A DNA stretch of 64,000 bases from positions 439,001 to 503,000 of the forward strand of contig NZ_JAUSVS010000001.1 in assembly GCF_030814835.1 (NCBI RefSeq), in the 5' to 3' direction. This stretch comes from Caulobacter ginsengisoli (lineage in GTDB: Bacteria; Pseudomonadota; Alphaproteobacteria; Caulobacterales; Caulobacteraceae). The notes beneath the pieces are model-generated. The model did not search any database. It had not been told where the DNA came from and worked only from the letters and a program-made list of their open reading frames with translations. Below are positions 57,126 through 64,000 of the stretch, one piece after another. Position 1 is the stretch's first letter; every line of letters begins with the position of its first letter. The position numbers and the translations under genes were made by a program.

Positions 57126-58211
57126 TCACCCCTCGTCGATGCTGATCACCCGGCGGATGTCGTCCCCCAGCAGGCCGACAGCCGACGGATTGCGCACGCC
57201 GGGCAGGGCGACGACGTCGAACAGCTCTTTCACCACGCCCTCGATCCGCACCCACTCGACCGTGTCGCCGCTGACCGTGTCGATGACCAGCAGGCCGCAG
57301 CGGGCGGTGGCGTCGCGGCTGGCCAGGGCGGCGTCGAGCGGCAGGCCCTGGAAGGTGCGGTTCTCGCGGGCCATGGAGAGGCCGACGATGGCGAAGCGGC
57401 CGATGAAGGCCAGGCCGCGGGCATAGCCGGGGCAGAAGGCCACCGGCTGGAACTTGCCGTCCTCGACGAAGCCCAGCTCGCCGGCCCCGGAGTTCAGCAC
57501 CCACAGCTTGCCGCCGTGCAGGCGCGGCGAATGGGGCATCGAGAGCCCCTCGACCACCCTCTCGTCGGTGGTCACGTCCATGATCATGCCGCCATCGGTG
57601 CGCCGGTCGCGCCAGCCGTCGGCGACGTCGGAGCGCGAGACCATGGTGACGTAGCGCGGCTGGCCGTTCTCCATGGCCATGCCGTTCATGTGGCAGCGGT
57701 CTTCCGGCGCCAGCTTGGAGATGAAGGGCGGCTTCCACAGCGGCTTGAAGCTGTGGTTGTCGCTGACCGTGGCCAGGCAGGAGAACAGGGTGTTGACGAA
57801 GACGATCCGCCCATCGGCGTCGAAGGCCACGTCATGGGCGTCGACATCGCCGGTGAACCAGGAGACGCGCGGCGCATAGATGGTGTCGTTGGGCCCGCCG
57901 GACTGGCCGGGCGGGATGACATTGTCGAAGCGGTAGATCTGGTAGTGGGTGGCGAGCGCCAGGGTGCGGGCGTCCGGCGTCGCGGCCAGGCCCATGCAGC
58001 GGGCGAAGGTCCGCTCGAAGACGGCCAGCCGACCGGCCTCCTTCAGGCCGATGAAGAACAACTTTCCGGCCTGATACGTGGTGAAGGCCAGGCTGGAGCC
58101 GGTTCCGGCCAGCCAGTCGGGAAAGCCCCGCGACGTGGTCAGGGCGAAGGCTTCAGTCGGGACGGCGGCGGGGCCTTGGGCGTCGCCGGGGGCGGCTTCG
58201 GTGTCACTCAT
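57126..58211 (-). CDS. TIGR03032 family protein
   Basis: Protein of 361 residues of the TIGR03032 family, recognised by LAFTTYQAGKLFFIGL, THYQIYRFDNV, HDVAFDADGRIVFVNTLFSCLATVS and WKPPFISKLAPEDRCHMNG. The pattern of short strands suggests a beta-propeller. The function is unknown. It has no signal peptide. It stands tail-to-tail with the RTX gene; I have a recollection of such proteins occurring near RTX or glycosylation genes, but cannot test it here. Confidence 0.85.
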   Translation of the reverse strand: MSDTEAAPGDAQGPAAVPTEAFALTTSRGFPDWLAGTGSSLAFTTYQAGKLFFIGLKEAGRLAVFERTFARCMGLAATPDARTLALATHYQIYRFDNVIPPGQSGGPNDTIYAPRVSWFTGDVDAHDVAFDADGRIVFVNTLFSCLATVSDNHSFKPLWKPPFISKLAPEDRCHMNGMAMENGQPRYVTMVSRSDVADGWRDRRTDGGMIMDVTTDERVVEGLSMPHSPRLHGGKLWVLNSGAGELGFVEDGKFQPVAFCPGYARGLAFIGRFAIVGLSMARENRTFQGLPLDAALASRDATARCGLLVIDTVSGDTVEWVRIEGVVKELFDVVALPGVRNPSAVGLLGDDIRRVISIDEG

Positions 58212-58264
58212 GAGCGTGTTCTGGCACGGGTCCAGCCGGCTGGCGAGACCCTGTGTGGCTCAAA

Positions 58265-58504
58265 TCAGGGACCGGTCTCGCCGGCCGGGGTCATCGTGTC
58301 GGCCAGCCGCCGCACGGCCTCCTTGATCACCTCGCGCCGCCGCGCGGAAATATAGCTGCGCGCGGCCCGCTCGATGCCCCGGGGCAGGGCCTCATCGCCG
58401 AACGCTTCGCGCAGGTAGAGCAACTCGTCCGCCACGGCGGTCTCGAACCGCTGACGCTTGCGGCTCAGGAAGGGCGCCAGTCTGGACAGTGGGAACCTGA
58501 ACAT
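58265..58504 (-). CDS. Small conserved-looking hypothetical protein
   Basis: Basic helical protein of 79 residues, MFRFPLSRLAPFLSRKRQRFETAVADELLYLREAFGD and a C-terminal RRREVIKEAVRRLADTM. The ATG at 58504 has GGAGAGG upstream; the longer frame begins in low-quality sequence. It lies 53 bases upstream of the TIGR03032 gene in the same direction and may be cotranscribed. I do not recognise a family. Confidence 0.55.
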   Translation of the reverse strand: MFRFPLSRLAPFLSRKRQRFETAVADELLYLREAFGDEALPRGIERAARSYISARRREVIKEAVRRLADTMTPAGETGP

Positions 58505-58766
58505 GCCTCTCCTCTGGCCGAAGATTATGACGCCACGCCGACCCCCCTTTGGGCGCCGCTCCCGGCGTGGCTGCGGCGAGGCAGACCTTGCCCGGATTGG
58601 GTAGGGGCGGGGAGTGGACTTTTTTGACTGCATTTTTACGGGTGGGCGGCGCTGGCGCCCGTTTAGCGGCCAGGGAAGCCGGGTTGGCGTTCCAACCCCT
58701 CTGGCCTAGAAGACCCCTTGCCTGAAAGACGGGACAGCTTTGCCCCGATTACGCTGAGAGACGCAT
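58505..58766. promoter_or_regulatory. Divergent region before the E1 gene
   Basis: 262 bases with no gene. A T-rich patch (TTTTTTGACTGCATTTTT near 58620-58637) contains a TTGACT that could be a -35 element for the E1 gene. Imperfect GC-rich dyads lie on both sides. Confidence 0.3.
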
Positions 58767-61121
58767 ATGGATGACGCCGGTTTCGCCGTTCAGGGCAACG
58801 ACATCGCGCTGCTGCGGCGATTGGAGGAACGCATCCTCTGGCTGGCCAGTTGGACCATTCACAACGCCAACCATCTGCGCGACAGCCGCGACGGCCTGAA
58901 GGTCGGGGGGCATCAGGCGTCCTGCGCTTCGATGACCACCCTGATGACCGCCCTCTATTTCCGCGCCCTGCGGCCCCAGGACCGGGTGGCGGTCAAGCCG
59001 CACGCCAGCCCGGTGTTCCACGCCATCCAGCACCTGTTCGGCCGCCAGGACCTGGACCAGCTGCGCAGATTCCGGGCGCTGGGCGGGGCGCAGTCCTATC
59101 CCTCGCGCACCAAGGACAGGGACGACGTCGACTTCTCGACCGGTTCGGTGGGGCTGGGGGTCGCCATGACCGCCTTCGCCAGCCTGGCCCAGGACTATCT
59201 GGCCGCGCGCGGGGCGGTAAAGCCCGACGCCATGGGCCGGATGATCTCGCTGCTGGGCGACGCGGAGCTGGACGAGGGCAACATCTACGAATGCCTGATC
59301 GAGGCCTGCAAGCACGACCTGCGCAACACCTGGTGGATCGTCGACTACAACCGCCAGAGCCTGGACGCGACCACCTCGGACCGCATGTTCACCCGCTATG
59401 GCGAGATCTTCGAGGCCGCTGGCTGGAACGTCGAGACGCTGAAATGGTCCAAGCGCCAGCTGGCCGCCTTCGCCAGGCCCGGCGGCGAGGCCCTGCGGAC
59501 CTGGATCGAGACCGCCCCCAACGACCTCTACTCGGCCCTGACCTATCAGGGCGGCAAGGCCTGGCGCGAGCGGCTGACCGCGGACCTGGTCAAGGACAAG
59601 GCGGCGCTGAAACTCATCGCCGGTCTCACCGACGACGACCTGGCCCTGACCATGACCGAGTTGGGCGGCCACTGCCTGGAGACCATCCTGGAGGCCTTCG
59701 AGCGGGCCGCCGAGGATGACGCCCCGCGCCTCTTCATCGCCTACACGGTCAAGGGCTGGCGCCTGCCGTTTCAGGGCCACAAGGACAACCATTCGGGCCT
59801 GATGACCCCTACCCAGATCGCCGAGCTGCGCAGCCGGCTGGGCGTGGTCGAGGGCGAGGAGTGGGACGTCTTCTCCGGGATCGGCGACAACGAACGCGCC
59901 GCCCTGCGCCACACCGTCGACACCGCCCCGTTCGCCGCTCGCACGGACGGCCATCGCGCCTCTGAAACGATTGCCACCCCGGACGCCGACACCCTGCTGA
60001 AAGCCGTCGAGGGCGGCGGCGAGCAGTCGACCCAGGCGGCGTTCGGCAAGGTGATGTTCGAGATCGCCAAGACCGCTGACGACTTCTCCGGCCGGGTGGT
60101 GACCACCTCGCCGGACGTCACCGTCTCGACCAACCTGGGGGGCTTCGTGAACCGCCGCGGCGTCTTCCATCGCCGCGCCCATGAGGACGTCTTCAAGAAC
60201 CGCCGCATCCCCTCGGCCCAGGTCTGGGCGATGGCCGAGACCGGCCAGCATATCGAGCTGGGCATCGCCGAGAACAACCTGTTCATCGCGCTCGCCGCCC
60301 TTGGCCTGACCGCCCCGCTGTTCGGCGAGCGGCTGTTCCCGGTCGGCACCCTCTATGACCCCTTCATCGCCCGGGGTTTGGATGCGCTGAACTACGCCTG
60401 CTACCAGGACGCCCGCTTCCTATTGGTCGCCACCCCGTCCGGTCTGACCCTGGCCCCCGAGGGCGGGGCGCACCAGTCGATCGGCACCCCGTTGATCGGC
60501 ATGGCCCAGCCCGGCCTGGACAGCTACGAGCCCGCCTTCGCCGACGAGACCGCCGTCCTGATGGCGCACGCTTTCGCCAGGATGCAGGGGGAGGGGGGCG
60601 GCTCGACCTATCTGCGCCTCTCCACCCGGGTCATCGACCAGCCGCAGCGCGCCGACGAGGCTTGGCGCCAGGGCGTCATCGACGGCGGCTACTGGCTGAA
60701 GCCGCCCGCCCCCGACGCTCGGCTGGCCCTGATCTACAGCGGCGCCATCGCCCCCGAGGCCCTGGCCGCCTTCGAGGCCCTGCTCGAGGACGAGCCGGGC
60801 GCTGGCCTGCTGGCCGTCACCTCGCCCGACGTCCTGCACGGCGGCTGGACCGCCGCCGGTCGCTCCCGCTGGACCGGCGGGGCCGGGGCGGTGTCGCCGG
60901 CCGAGCGGTTGCTGGAAGCCCTGCCGCTCCAGGCGGCCCTGGTCACGGTGATCGACGGCTCCCCGGCGGCGCTGTCCTGGCTAGGCGCGGTGCGCGGCCA
61001 ACGCGTCCGGGCTCTGGGGCTGGAGACGTTCGGGCAGTCGGGGGACTTGCCGGACCTGTATGCCAAATACCGGCTGGACGCCGAGGCCATCCTCGACGCC
61101 TGCGCCGATCTGCTGGTCTAA
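58767..61121 (+). CDS. Pyruvate-dehydrogenase-type E1 (homodimeric, transketolase-like)
   Basis: Thiamine-diphosphate enzyme of 784 residues of the homodimeric AceE type. The cofactor motif is LLGDAELDEGNIYE near residue 165, ending at DYNRQSLDA about 30 residues on; the N-terminal GGHQASCAS and SPVFHAIQHLFG fit the same family. It would decarboxylate pyruvate or another 2-oxo acid and hand the acyl group to a lipoyl carrier. It is about 100 residues shorter than E. coli AceE. No E2 or E3 gene is adjacent, and most alphaproteobacteria use the two-subunit E1, so the true substrate is open. Confidence 0.85.
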   Translation: MDDAGFAVQGNDIALLRRLEERILWLASWTIHNANHLRDSRDGLKVGGHQASCASMTTLMTALYFRALRPQDRVAVKPHASPVFHAIQHLFGRQDLDQLRRFRALGGAQSYPSRTKDRDDVDFSTGSVGLGVAMTAFASLAQDYLAARGAVKPDAMGRMISLLGDAELDEGNIYECLIEACKHDLRNTWWIVDYNRQSLDATTSDRMFTRYGEIFEAAGWNVETLKWSKRQLAAFARPGGEALRTWIETAPNDLYSALTYQGGKAWRERLTADLVKDKAALKLIAGLTDDDLALTMTELGGHCLETILEAFERAAEDDAPRLFIAYTVKGWRLPFQGHKDNHSGLMTPTQIAELRSRLGVVEGEEWDVFSGIGDNERAALRHTVDTAPFAARTDGHRASETIATPDADTLLKAVEGGGEQSTQAAFGKVMFEIAKTADDFSGRVVTTSPDVTVSTNLGGFVNRRGVFHRRAHEDVFKNRRIPSAQVWAMAETGQHIELGIAENNLFIALAALGLTAPLFGERLFPVGTLYDPFIARGLDALNYACYQDARFLLVATPSGLTLAPEGGAHQSIGTPLIGMAQPGLDSYEPAFADETAVLMAHAFARMQGEGGGSTYLRLSTRVIDQPQRADEAWRQGVIDGGYWLKPPAPDARLALIYSGAIAPEALAAFEALLEDEPGAGLLAVTSPDVLHGGWTAAGRSRWTGGAGAVSPAERLLEALPLQAALVTVIDGSPAALSWLGAVRGQRVRALGLETFGQSGDLPDLYAKYRLDAEAILDACADLLV

Positions 61122-61127
61122 TCCGAC

Positions 61128-61619
61128 TTAGTGCGTCGCCACCGCCAGATAGGCGATCAGGTCGGTGCGGTCCTTGTCGTTGGCGACGCCCGCGAAGGTC
61201 ATCTTGGTGCCCGGCAGGTCGGTGCGCGGGCTCTTCAGCCAGCGGTCGAGTTGGCCCGCGTCCCAGGTCCAGCCGGCGGCCTTCATGGCGTCCGAATAGC
61301 TATAGCCGGCCAGGGTCCCGGCCTTGCGGCCGAACACGCCGTGCAGGTTGGGCCCGGTGACGTTGGGCCCGCCGGCCGCCAGCGTGTGACAGGACTGGCA
61401 GAAGGCGAACTTGGACTGGCCGTTGGCGAGGTCCGCCGTGGCGTAGGCCGGGCCGAGGTCGGCCAGGATCTTGGCCTTGTCGGCGTCGCTGAGCGGCGCC
61501 GCGGCCGGCGCGGCGGTCGGCGCCGAGGCGTCGCTGCTGCTGGCGGTGTCGGCCGGCTTGCTACAGGCGGTCAGCAGGGCGGCGGCGCCCAGGGTCAGGA
61601 TCAGGGTCTGGACGCGCAT
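61128..61619 (-). CDS. Class I cytochrome c, lipoprotein
   Basis: Protein of 163 residues: a lipoprotein signal (lipobox LLTAC), an Ala/Ser/Pro linker of about 35 residues, and a cytochrome c domain with haem motif CQSCH near residue 75 and Met ligand in GTKMTFAGV near residue 140. It shuttles electrons at the outer face of the inner membrane or within the periplasm, like CycM or cytochrome c2 types. The ATG at 61619 is chosen for its signal peptide; the longer frame is not credible. It is tail-to-tail with the E1 gene. Confidence 0.9.
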   Translation of the reverse strand: MRVQTLILTLGAAALLTACSKPADTASSSDASAPTAAPAAAPLSDADKAKILADLGPAYATADLANGQSKFAFCQSCHTLAAGGPNVTGPNLHGVFGRKAGTLAGYSYSDAMKAAGWTWDAGQLDRWLKSPRTDLPGTKMTFAGVANDKDRTDLIAYLAVATH

Positions 61620-61696
61620 CGAAGTCTCCGCAAGTCGTGTTCCCACAAGCTCTAGCGCATGGGTTCGGCCTTGCAAGCGCCTGCTCGCATCGGGGC

Positions 61697-61740
61697 TTGA
61701 CGCGATATAACCCCAAGGTTACATGTCACCCATAGGTTAC
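61697..61740 (+). promoter_or_regulatory. Likely promoter with AGGTTAC direct repeats
   Basis: TTGACG (61697-61702) and TTACAT (61719-61724) are 16 bases apart and fit a housekeeping promoter. AGGTTAC occurs twice, at 61716-61722 and 61734-61740, 18 bases apart in the same orientation, which could be a regulator's site covering the -10 region. Confidence 0.45.
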
Positions 61741-61763
61741 TCATCTGCCCGAGAGGCGAAACC

Positions 61764-62234
61764 ATGGCCGACCCCAGCAAACCGACCCCGACTCCCGGTC
61801 AGATCGCCGAGCGGCTGCAACGCCGCCGCATCCGGATCATCTGGGCGCAGGCCATCCTGTTTCTGATCATGCAGACGACCTACTACACCAACATGCCCAG
61901 CTTCGACGCGCCGTTGCGGCTGGTCGATCAGGTCAAGCTGTCGGCCTTCGCGGTCTGGGCCGTGGCCTTGATGGTGCTGCTGGCCGTCAGCGGCGGCGTC
62001 TTCCGCAGCAAGGCCGTGCGGGCTCTGATGGATGACGAATTGACCCGCGCCCACCGCGCCTCGGCCCTGGCCTTGGGCTACTACGCGGCCATGCTGGCGG
62101 CGATCGTGCTCTATGTGGTCTCGCAGTACGTGCGGATGAGCGCCCCGGAGGCCATCCACCTGATCGTCAGCGCCGGGGTCCTGGCGCCGATGCTGCGGTT
62201 CGTGTTCCTGGAGCGGCGGGCTGAGCGAAGCTAG
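61764..62234 (+). CDS. Four-helix membrane protein of unknown function
   Basis: Protein of 156 residues with a charged N-terminal tail (GQIAERLQRRRIR) and four hydrophobic segments (about 24-40, 58-76, 100-120 and 128-145). No motif is recognised. The last four bases overlap the end of the convergent arfB gene. Proteins of this shape are often paired with a small HTH regulator, but none follows here. Confidence 0.72.
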   Translation: MADPSKPTPTPGQIAERLQRRRIRIIWAQAILFLIMQTTYYTNMPSFDAPLRLVDQVKLSAFAVWAVALMVLLAVSGGVFRSKAVRALMDDELTRAHRASALALGYYAAMLAAIVLYVVSQYVRMSAPEAIHLIVSAGVLAPMLRFVFLERRAERS

Positions 62235-62656
62235 TCTTCCAATCCCGGCCGCCCACGCCCGCCCTTGATCGTCGCCCGTCGGCTCTTGCCGTCCAGCCGC
62301 TTCTGCTTGGCCGCCTTGCTGGGCTTGGTCGGGCGGCGGGGCGGGGGCGGGGGCTGCGCGGCCTTGCGGATCAATTCGGCCAGGCGGTCCAGGGCGTCGG
62401 CCTTGTTGCGCTCCTGGGTGCGGAAGCGGTTGGCGGTCAGGACGATGACGCCGTCATTGGTCAGCCGCGAGCCGGCCAGCTTCTGCAGCCGCACGCTGAT
62501 GTCGTTGGTCAGCGCTGGCGACAGCCGGGCGTCGAAGCGCAGCTGCACCGCCGTCGCCACCTTGTTGACGTTCTGACCGCCCGGCCCCGAGGCGCGGATG
62601 AAGGAGAGCTCCACCTCGCTGTCGTCCAGGCTGATCTGATCGGTGATCTCGATCAT
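62231..62656 (-). CDS. arfB: Alternative ribosome-rescue factor ArfB (YaeJ)
   Basis: Peptidyl-tRNA hydrolase of 141 residues that frees stalled ribosomes. The catalytic GGQ is in SGPGGQNVNKV at residues 25-27, and the C-terminal tail is basic (KPSKAAKQKRLDGKSRRATIKGG), as needed to enter the empty mRNA channel. The start overlaps the end of the YaiI-type gene by four bases. The short length separates it from PrfA/PrfB. Confidence 0.93.
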   Translation of the reverse strand: MIEITDQISLDDSEVELSFIRASGPGGQNVNKVATAVQLRFDARLSPALTNDISVRLQKLAGSRLTNDGVIVLTANRFRTQERNKADALDRLAELIRKAAQPPPPPRRPTKPSKAAKQKRLDGKSRRATIKGGRGRPGLED

Positions 62657-63132
62657 CGGCCCAGCTTCCGCCGACGGGTTTCCTTCTGCACTGCCTCGTC
62701 CAGGGCCTGCAGGAAGCGCGAGCGGGCGGTGCGGTCGAAGGGCGGCGGGCCGCCGGTGATCTCGCCGGTCGAGCGGATGTGCTCCATGATCGCCCGCTGG
62801 GCCAGGGCCGAGCCGATGCTGTCGGGCGTGAACGGCCGGCCATCGGGCCGCAGCGCCGCGCCGCCGGCCTTCAGCACCCGGTCGGCCAGGGGGATGTCGT
62901 TGGTGATGGCGATATCGCCCTTCAGGATGTTCTCGGCGATCCAGTCGTCGGCGACGTCGGGACCGGCCTCGACCACCACCCGCTCGATCAGCGGGTGGGC
63001 GGGAACCATCATGAAACTGTTGGAGACCACGAAGGTCTTCAGGCCATAGCGTTGGGCCACGCGATAGGTCTCGTCCTTCACCGGGCAGGCGTCGGCGTCG
63101 ATGAACACCCGGATCGGAACGTTCTCGGTCAC
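62653..63132 (-). CDS. YaiI/YqxD (DUF188) family protein
   Basis: Protein of 159 residues with a PIN-like fold: IRVFIDADACPVKDETYRVA at the N-terminus, VVVEAGPDVADDWIAENI and DIAITNDIPLADRVLKAG, with conserved acidic residues. The family has no firm biochemical role. The start is a GTG that overlaps the stop of the esterase gene (GTGA). It is the middle gene of an esterase, YaiI, ArfB operon. Confidence 0.9.
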   Translation of the reverse strand: MTENVPIRVFIDADACPVKDETYRVAQRYGLKTFVVSNSFMMVPAHPLIERVVVEAGPDVADDWIAENILKGDIAITNDIPLADRVLKAGGAALRPDGRPFTPDSIGSALAQRAIMEHIRSTGEITGGPPPFDRTARSRFLQALDEAVQKETRRRKLGR

Positions 63133-64000
63133 GGCAGCAGAATCTTCAGCTGCGCCCCGGCGTCGGCGACGGCGTCGCGGGCCTGGGCCGACAGGTGGGT
63201 CAGGTTGATAAAGCCGTGCGGCAGGGCGTCGTGGCGGCGGACGATGACGGAAACGCCGGCGGCGGTCAGGGCCTGGCCATAGCGTTCGACGTCGGGCCGC
63301 ACGGGATCCAGCGGGCCGCCGATCAGCAGCAGGGTGGGCGGCGTGCCCGGGCCGACCGTCTCCATCAGGCTGGGGGCGTCGCAGGTCAGAGCGGTGCGGA
63401 TATAAGCCACCGCCAGGCGCCCGACGATGCGGCCGTCCCGGAACAGGGTCTCGGCCCAGGCCTCGTCGTCCATGTCGACCAGCGGATAGACCAGGGCCTG
63501 GGCGGCGATGGCGCCCGGCCGCCCAGCACTGATTTCGGCGGCGTTGATCTGGGCAGCCGCGGTGGCGGCCAGCCAGCCGCCGGCCGAATCCCCGCCGACC
63601 ACCACCTTGCCGGCCCCGAAATAGTGGGCGTTGCCCCGCGCCCACTCCATGACCTTCAGGGCGTCGTCGAGCTGGGCCGGGAAGGGGGCGTCGGGGGCCA
63701 GGCGGTACGAGGCCGAGATGATCCGCCAGCCGCTGGCGGCGGCCAGCCGGATGCAGAAGGCCTCGTGGGTCATCGGCCCGCCCAGCACGAAGCCGCCGCC
63801 ATGGAAGAACACCATCAGCGGTCCGCCCGGCTTGGCGTCGTGGGGTAGGTAGAACCGCCCCTTCAGTCCGCCGGCCGCGCCGGGCAGCCGCATCTCGTCG
63901 ATCCGGGCCAGCCCCGGCAGGCTCTTGTCGCGGCCGGTCAGCAGGTGATTGACCGCCTGGCGCACACGCTCCAGGCCCAGGCCGTGCAGACGGGCGGGCA
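63129..64000 (-). CDS. Alpha/beta hydrolase (HSL-type esterase), N-terminus outside window
   Basis: Esterase of the hormone-sensitive-lipase type. The oxyanion motif HGGG is in VFFHGGGFVLGG, the nucleophile Ser in GGDSAGGW, the Asp in GGPLDPVRPDVE and the His in LPHGFINL. The frame stays open through base 64000 (ARLHGLGLERVRQAV), so the true start lies outside; about 290 residues are visible. It begins a coupled operon with the YaiI-type gene. Confidence 0.9.
   Translation of the reverse strand, partial: PARLHGLGLERVRQAVNHLLTGRDKSLPGLARIDEMRLPGAAGGLKGRFYLPHDAKPGGPLMVFFHGGGFVLGGPMTHEAFCIRLAAASGWRIISASYRLAPDAPFPAQLDDALKVMEWARGNAHYFGAGKVVVGGDSAGGWLAATAAAQINAAEISAGRPGAIAAQALVYPLVDMDDEAWAETLFRDGRIVGRLAVAYIRTALTCDAPSLMETVGPGTPPTLLLIGGPLDPVRPDVERYGQALTAAGVSVIVRRHDALPHGFINLTHLSAQARDAVADAGAQLKILLP

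Noticed and set aside
61764..62234. Toxin-antitoxin or immunity role for the four-helix membrane protein
   Set aside because: No small partner gene overlaps it on the same strand; the neighbours are housekeeping genes.

Overview
The window is GC-rich alphaproteobacterial chromosome, most likely from the Caulobacteraceae (Caulobacter or Phenylobacterium-like). The pointers are a Caulobacter-type short flagellin, two DUF2336 proteins, a single-PAS protein of the PAS_5/MopJ type, a TonB-dependent receptor, a perfect CtrA-type box (TTAA-N7-TTAA), GTG/TTG starts with strong Shine-Dalgarno sites, and many small intergenic palindromes. I see no rRNA, tRNA, CRISPR array, prophage or full insertion sequence. 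Genes are packed on both strands, and no gene-free stretch exceeds about 300 bases.

Layout. 1-4.4 kb: lipid and short-chain metabolism (two SDRs, a chromate transporter, a DUF35 zinc-ribbon/OB protein coupled to a thiolase). 4.4-8.4 kb: a coupled three-gene cassette of GT41 glycosyltransferase, methyltransferase and CMAH-like metallo-beta-lactamase-fold protein, probably for surface glycan or protein glycosylation. 8.4-10.2 kb: VOC protein, MarR regulator and an SRPBCC gene interrupted by a TAG codon. 10.2-12.5 kb: divergent LD-carboxypeptidase and Mur ligase (peptidoglycan recycling). 12.7-20.1 kb: acyltransferase, then a PQQ island (PQQ alcohol dehydrogenase with haem c, TonB receptor without signal peptide, second PQQ dehydrogenase). 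20.1-27.7 kb: oxidoreductases with a second MarR-controlled divergent unit.

27.7-34.6 kb: a PAS protein, a secreted cysteine/proline-repeat protein, and an operon in which a lipoprotein M16 metalloprotease is followed without gaps by three paralogous small periplasmic proteins of unknown function; a tonB gene lies upstream. 34.6-47.3 kb: lytic transglycosylase behind a CtrA box, a large M1 aminopeptidase fused to DUF192, two histidine kinases, an Hpt protein, two DUF2336 proteins, NUDIX, GST and NAD kinase. 47.3-58.5 kb: glycerol kinase, orphan flagellin, class II aldolase, RND efflux pair, an RTX-repeat protein and a TIGR03032 protein. 58.5-64 kb: homodimeric pyruvate-dehydrogenase-type E1, cytochrome c lipoprotein, ArfB, YaiI-type protein and an esterase running off the right edge.

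The candidates I rate highest for something undescribed are the M16 protease plus three-paralogue operon, the CC-Pro repeat protein beside it, the GT41/methyltransferase/MBL cassette, and the PQQ island with its palindromic insertion.
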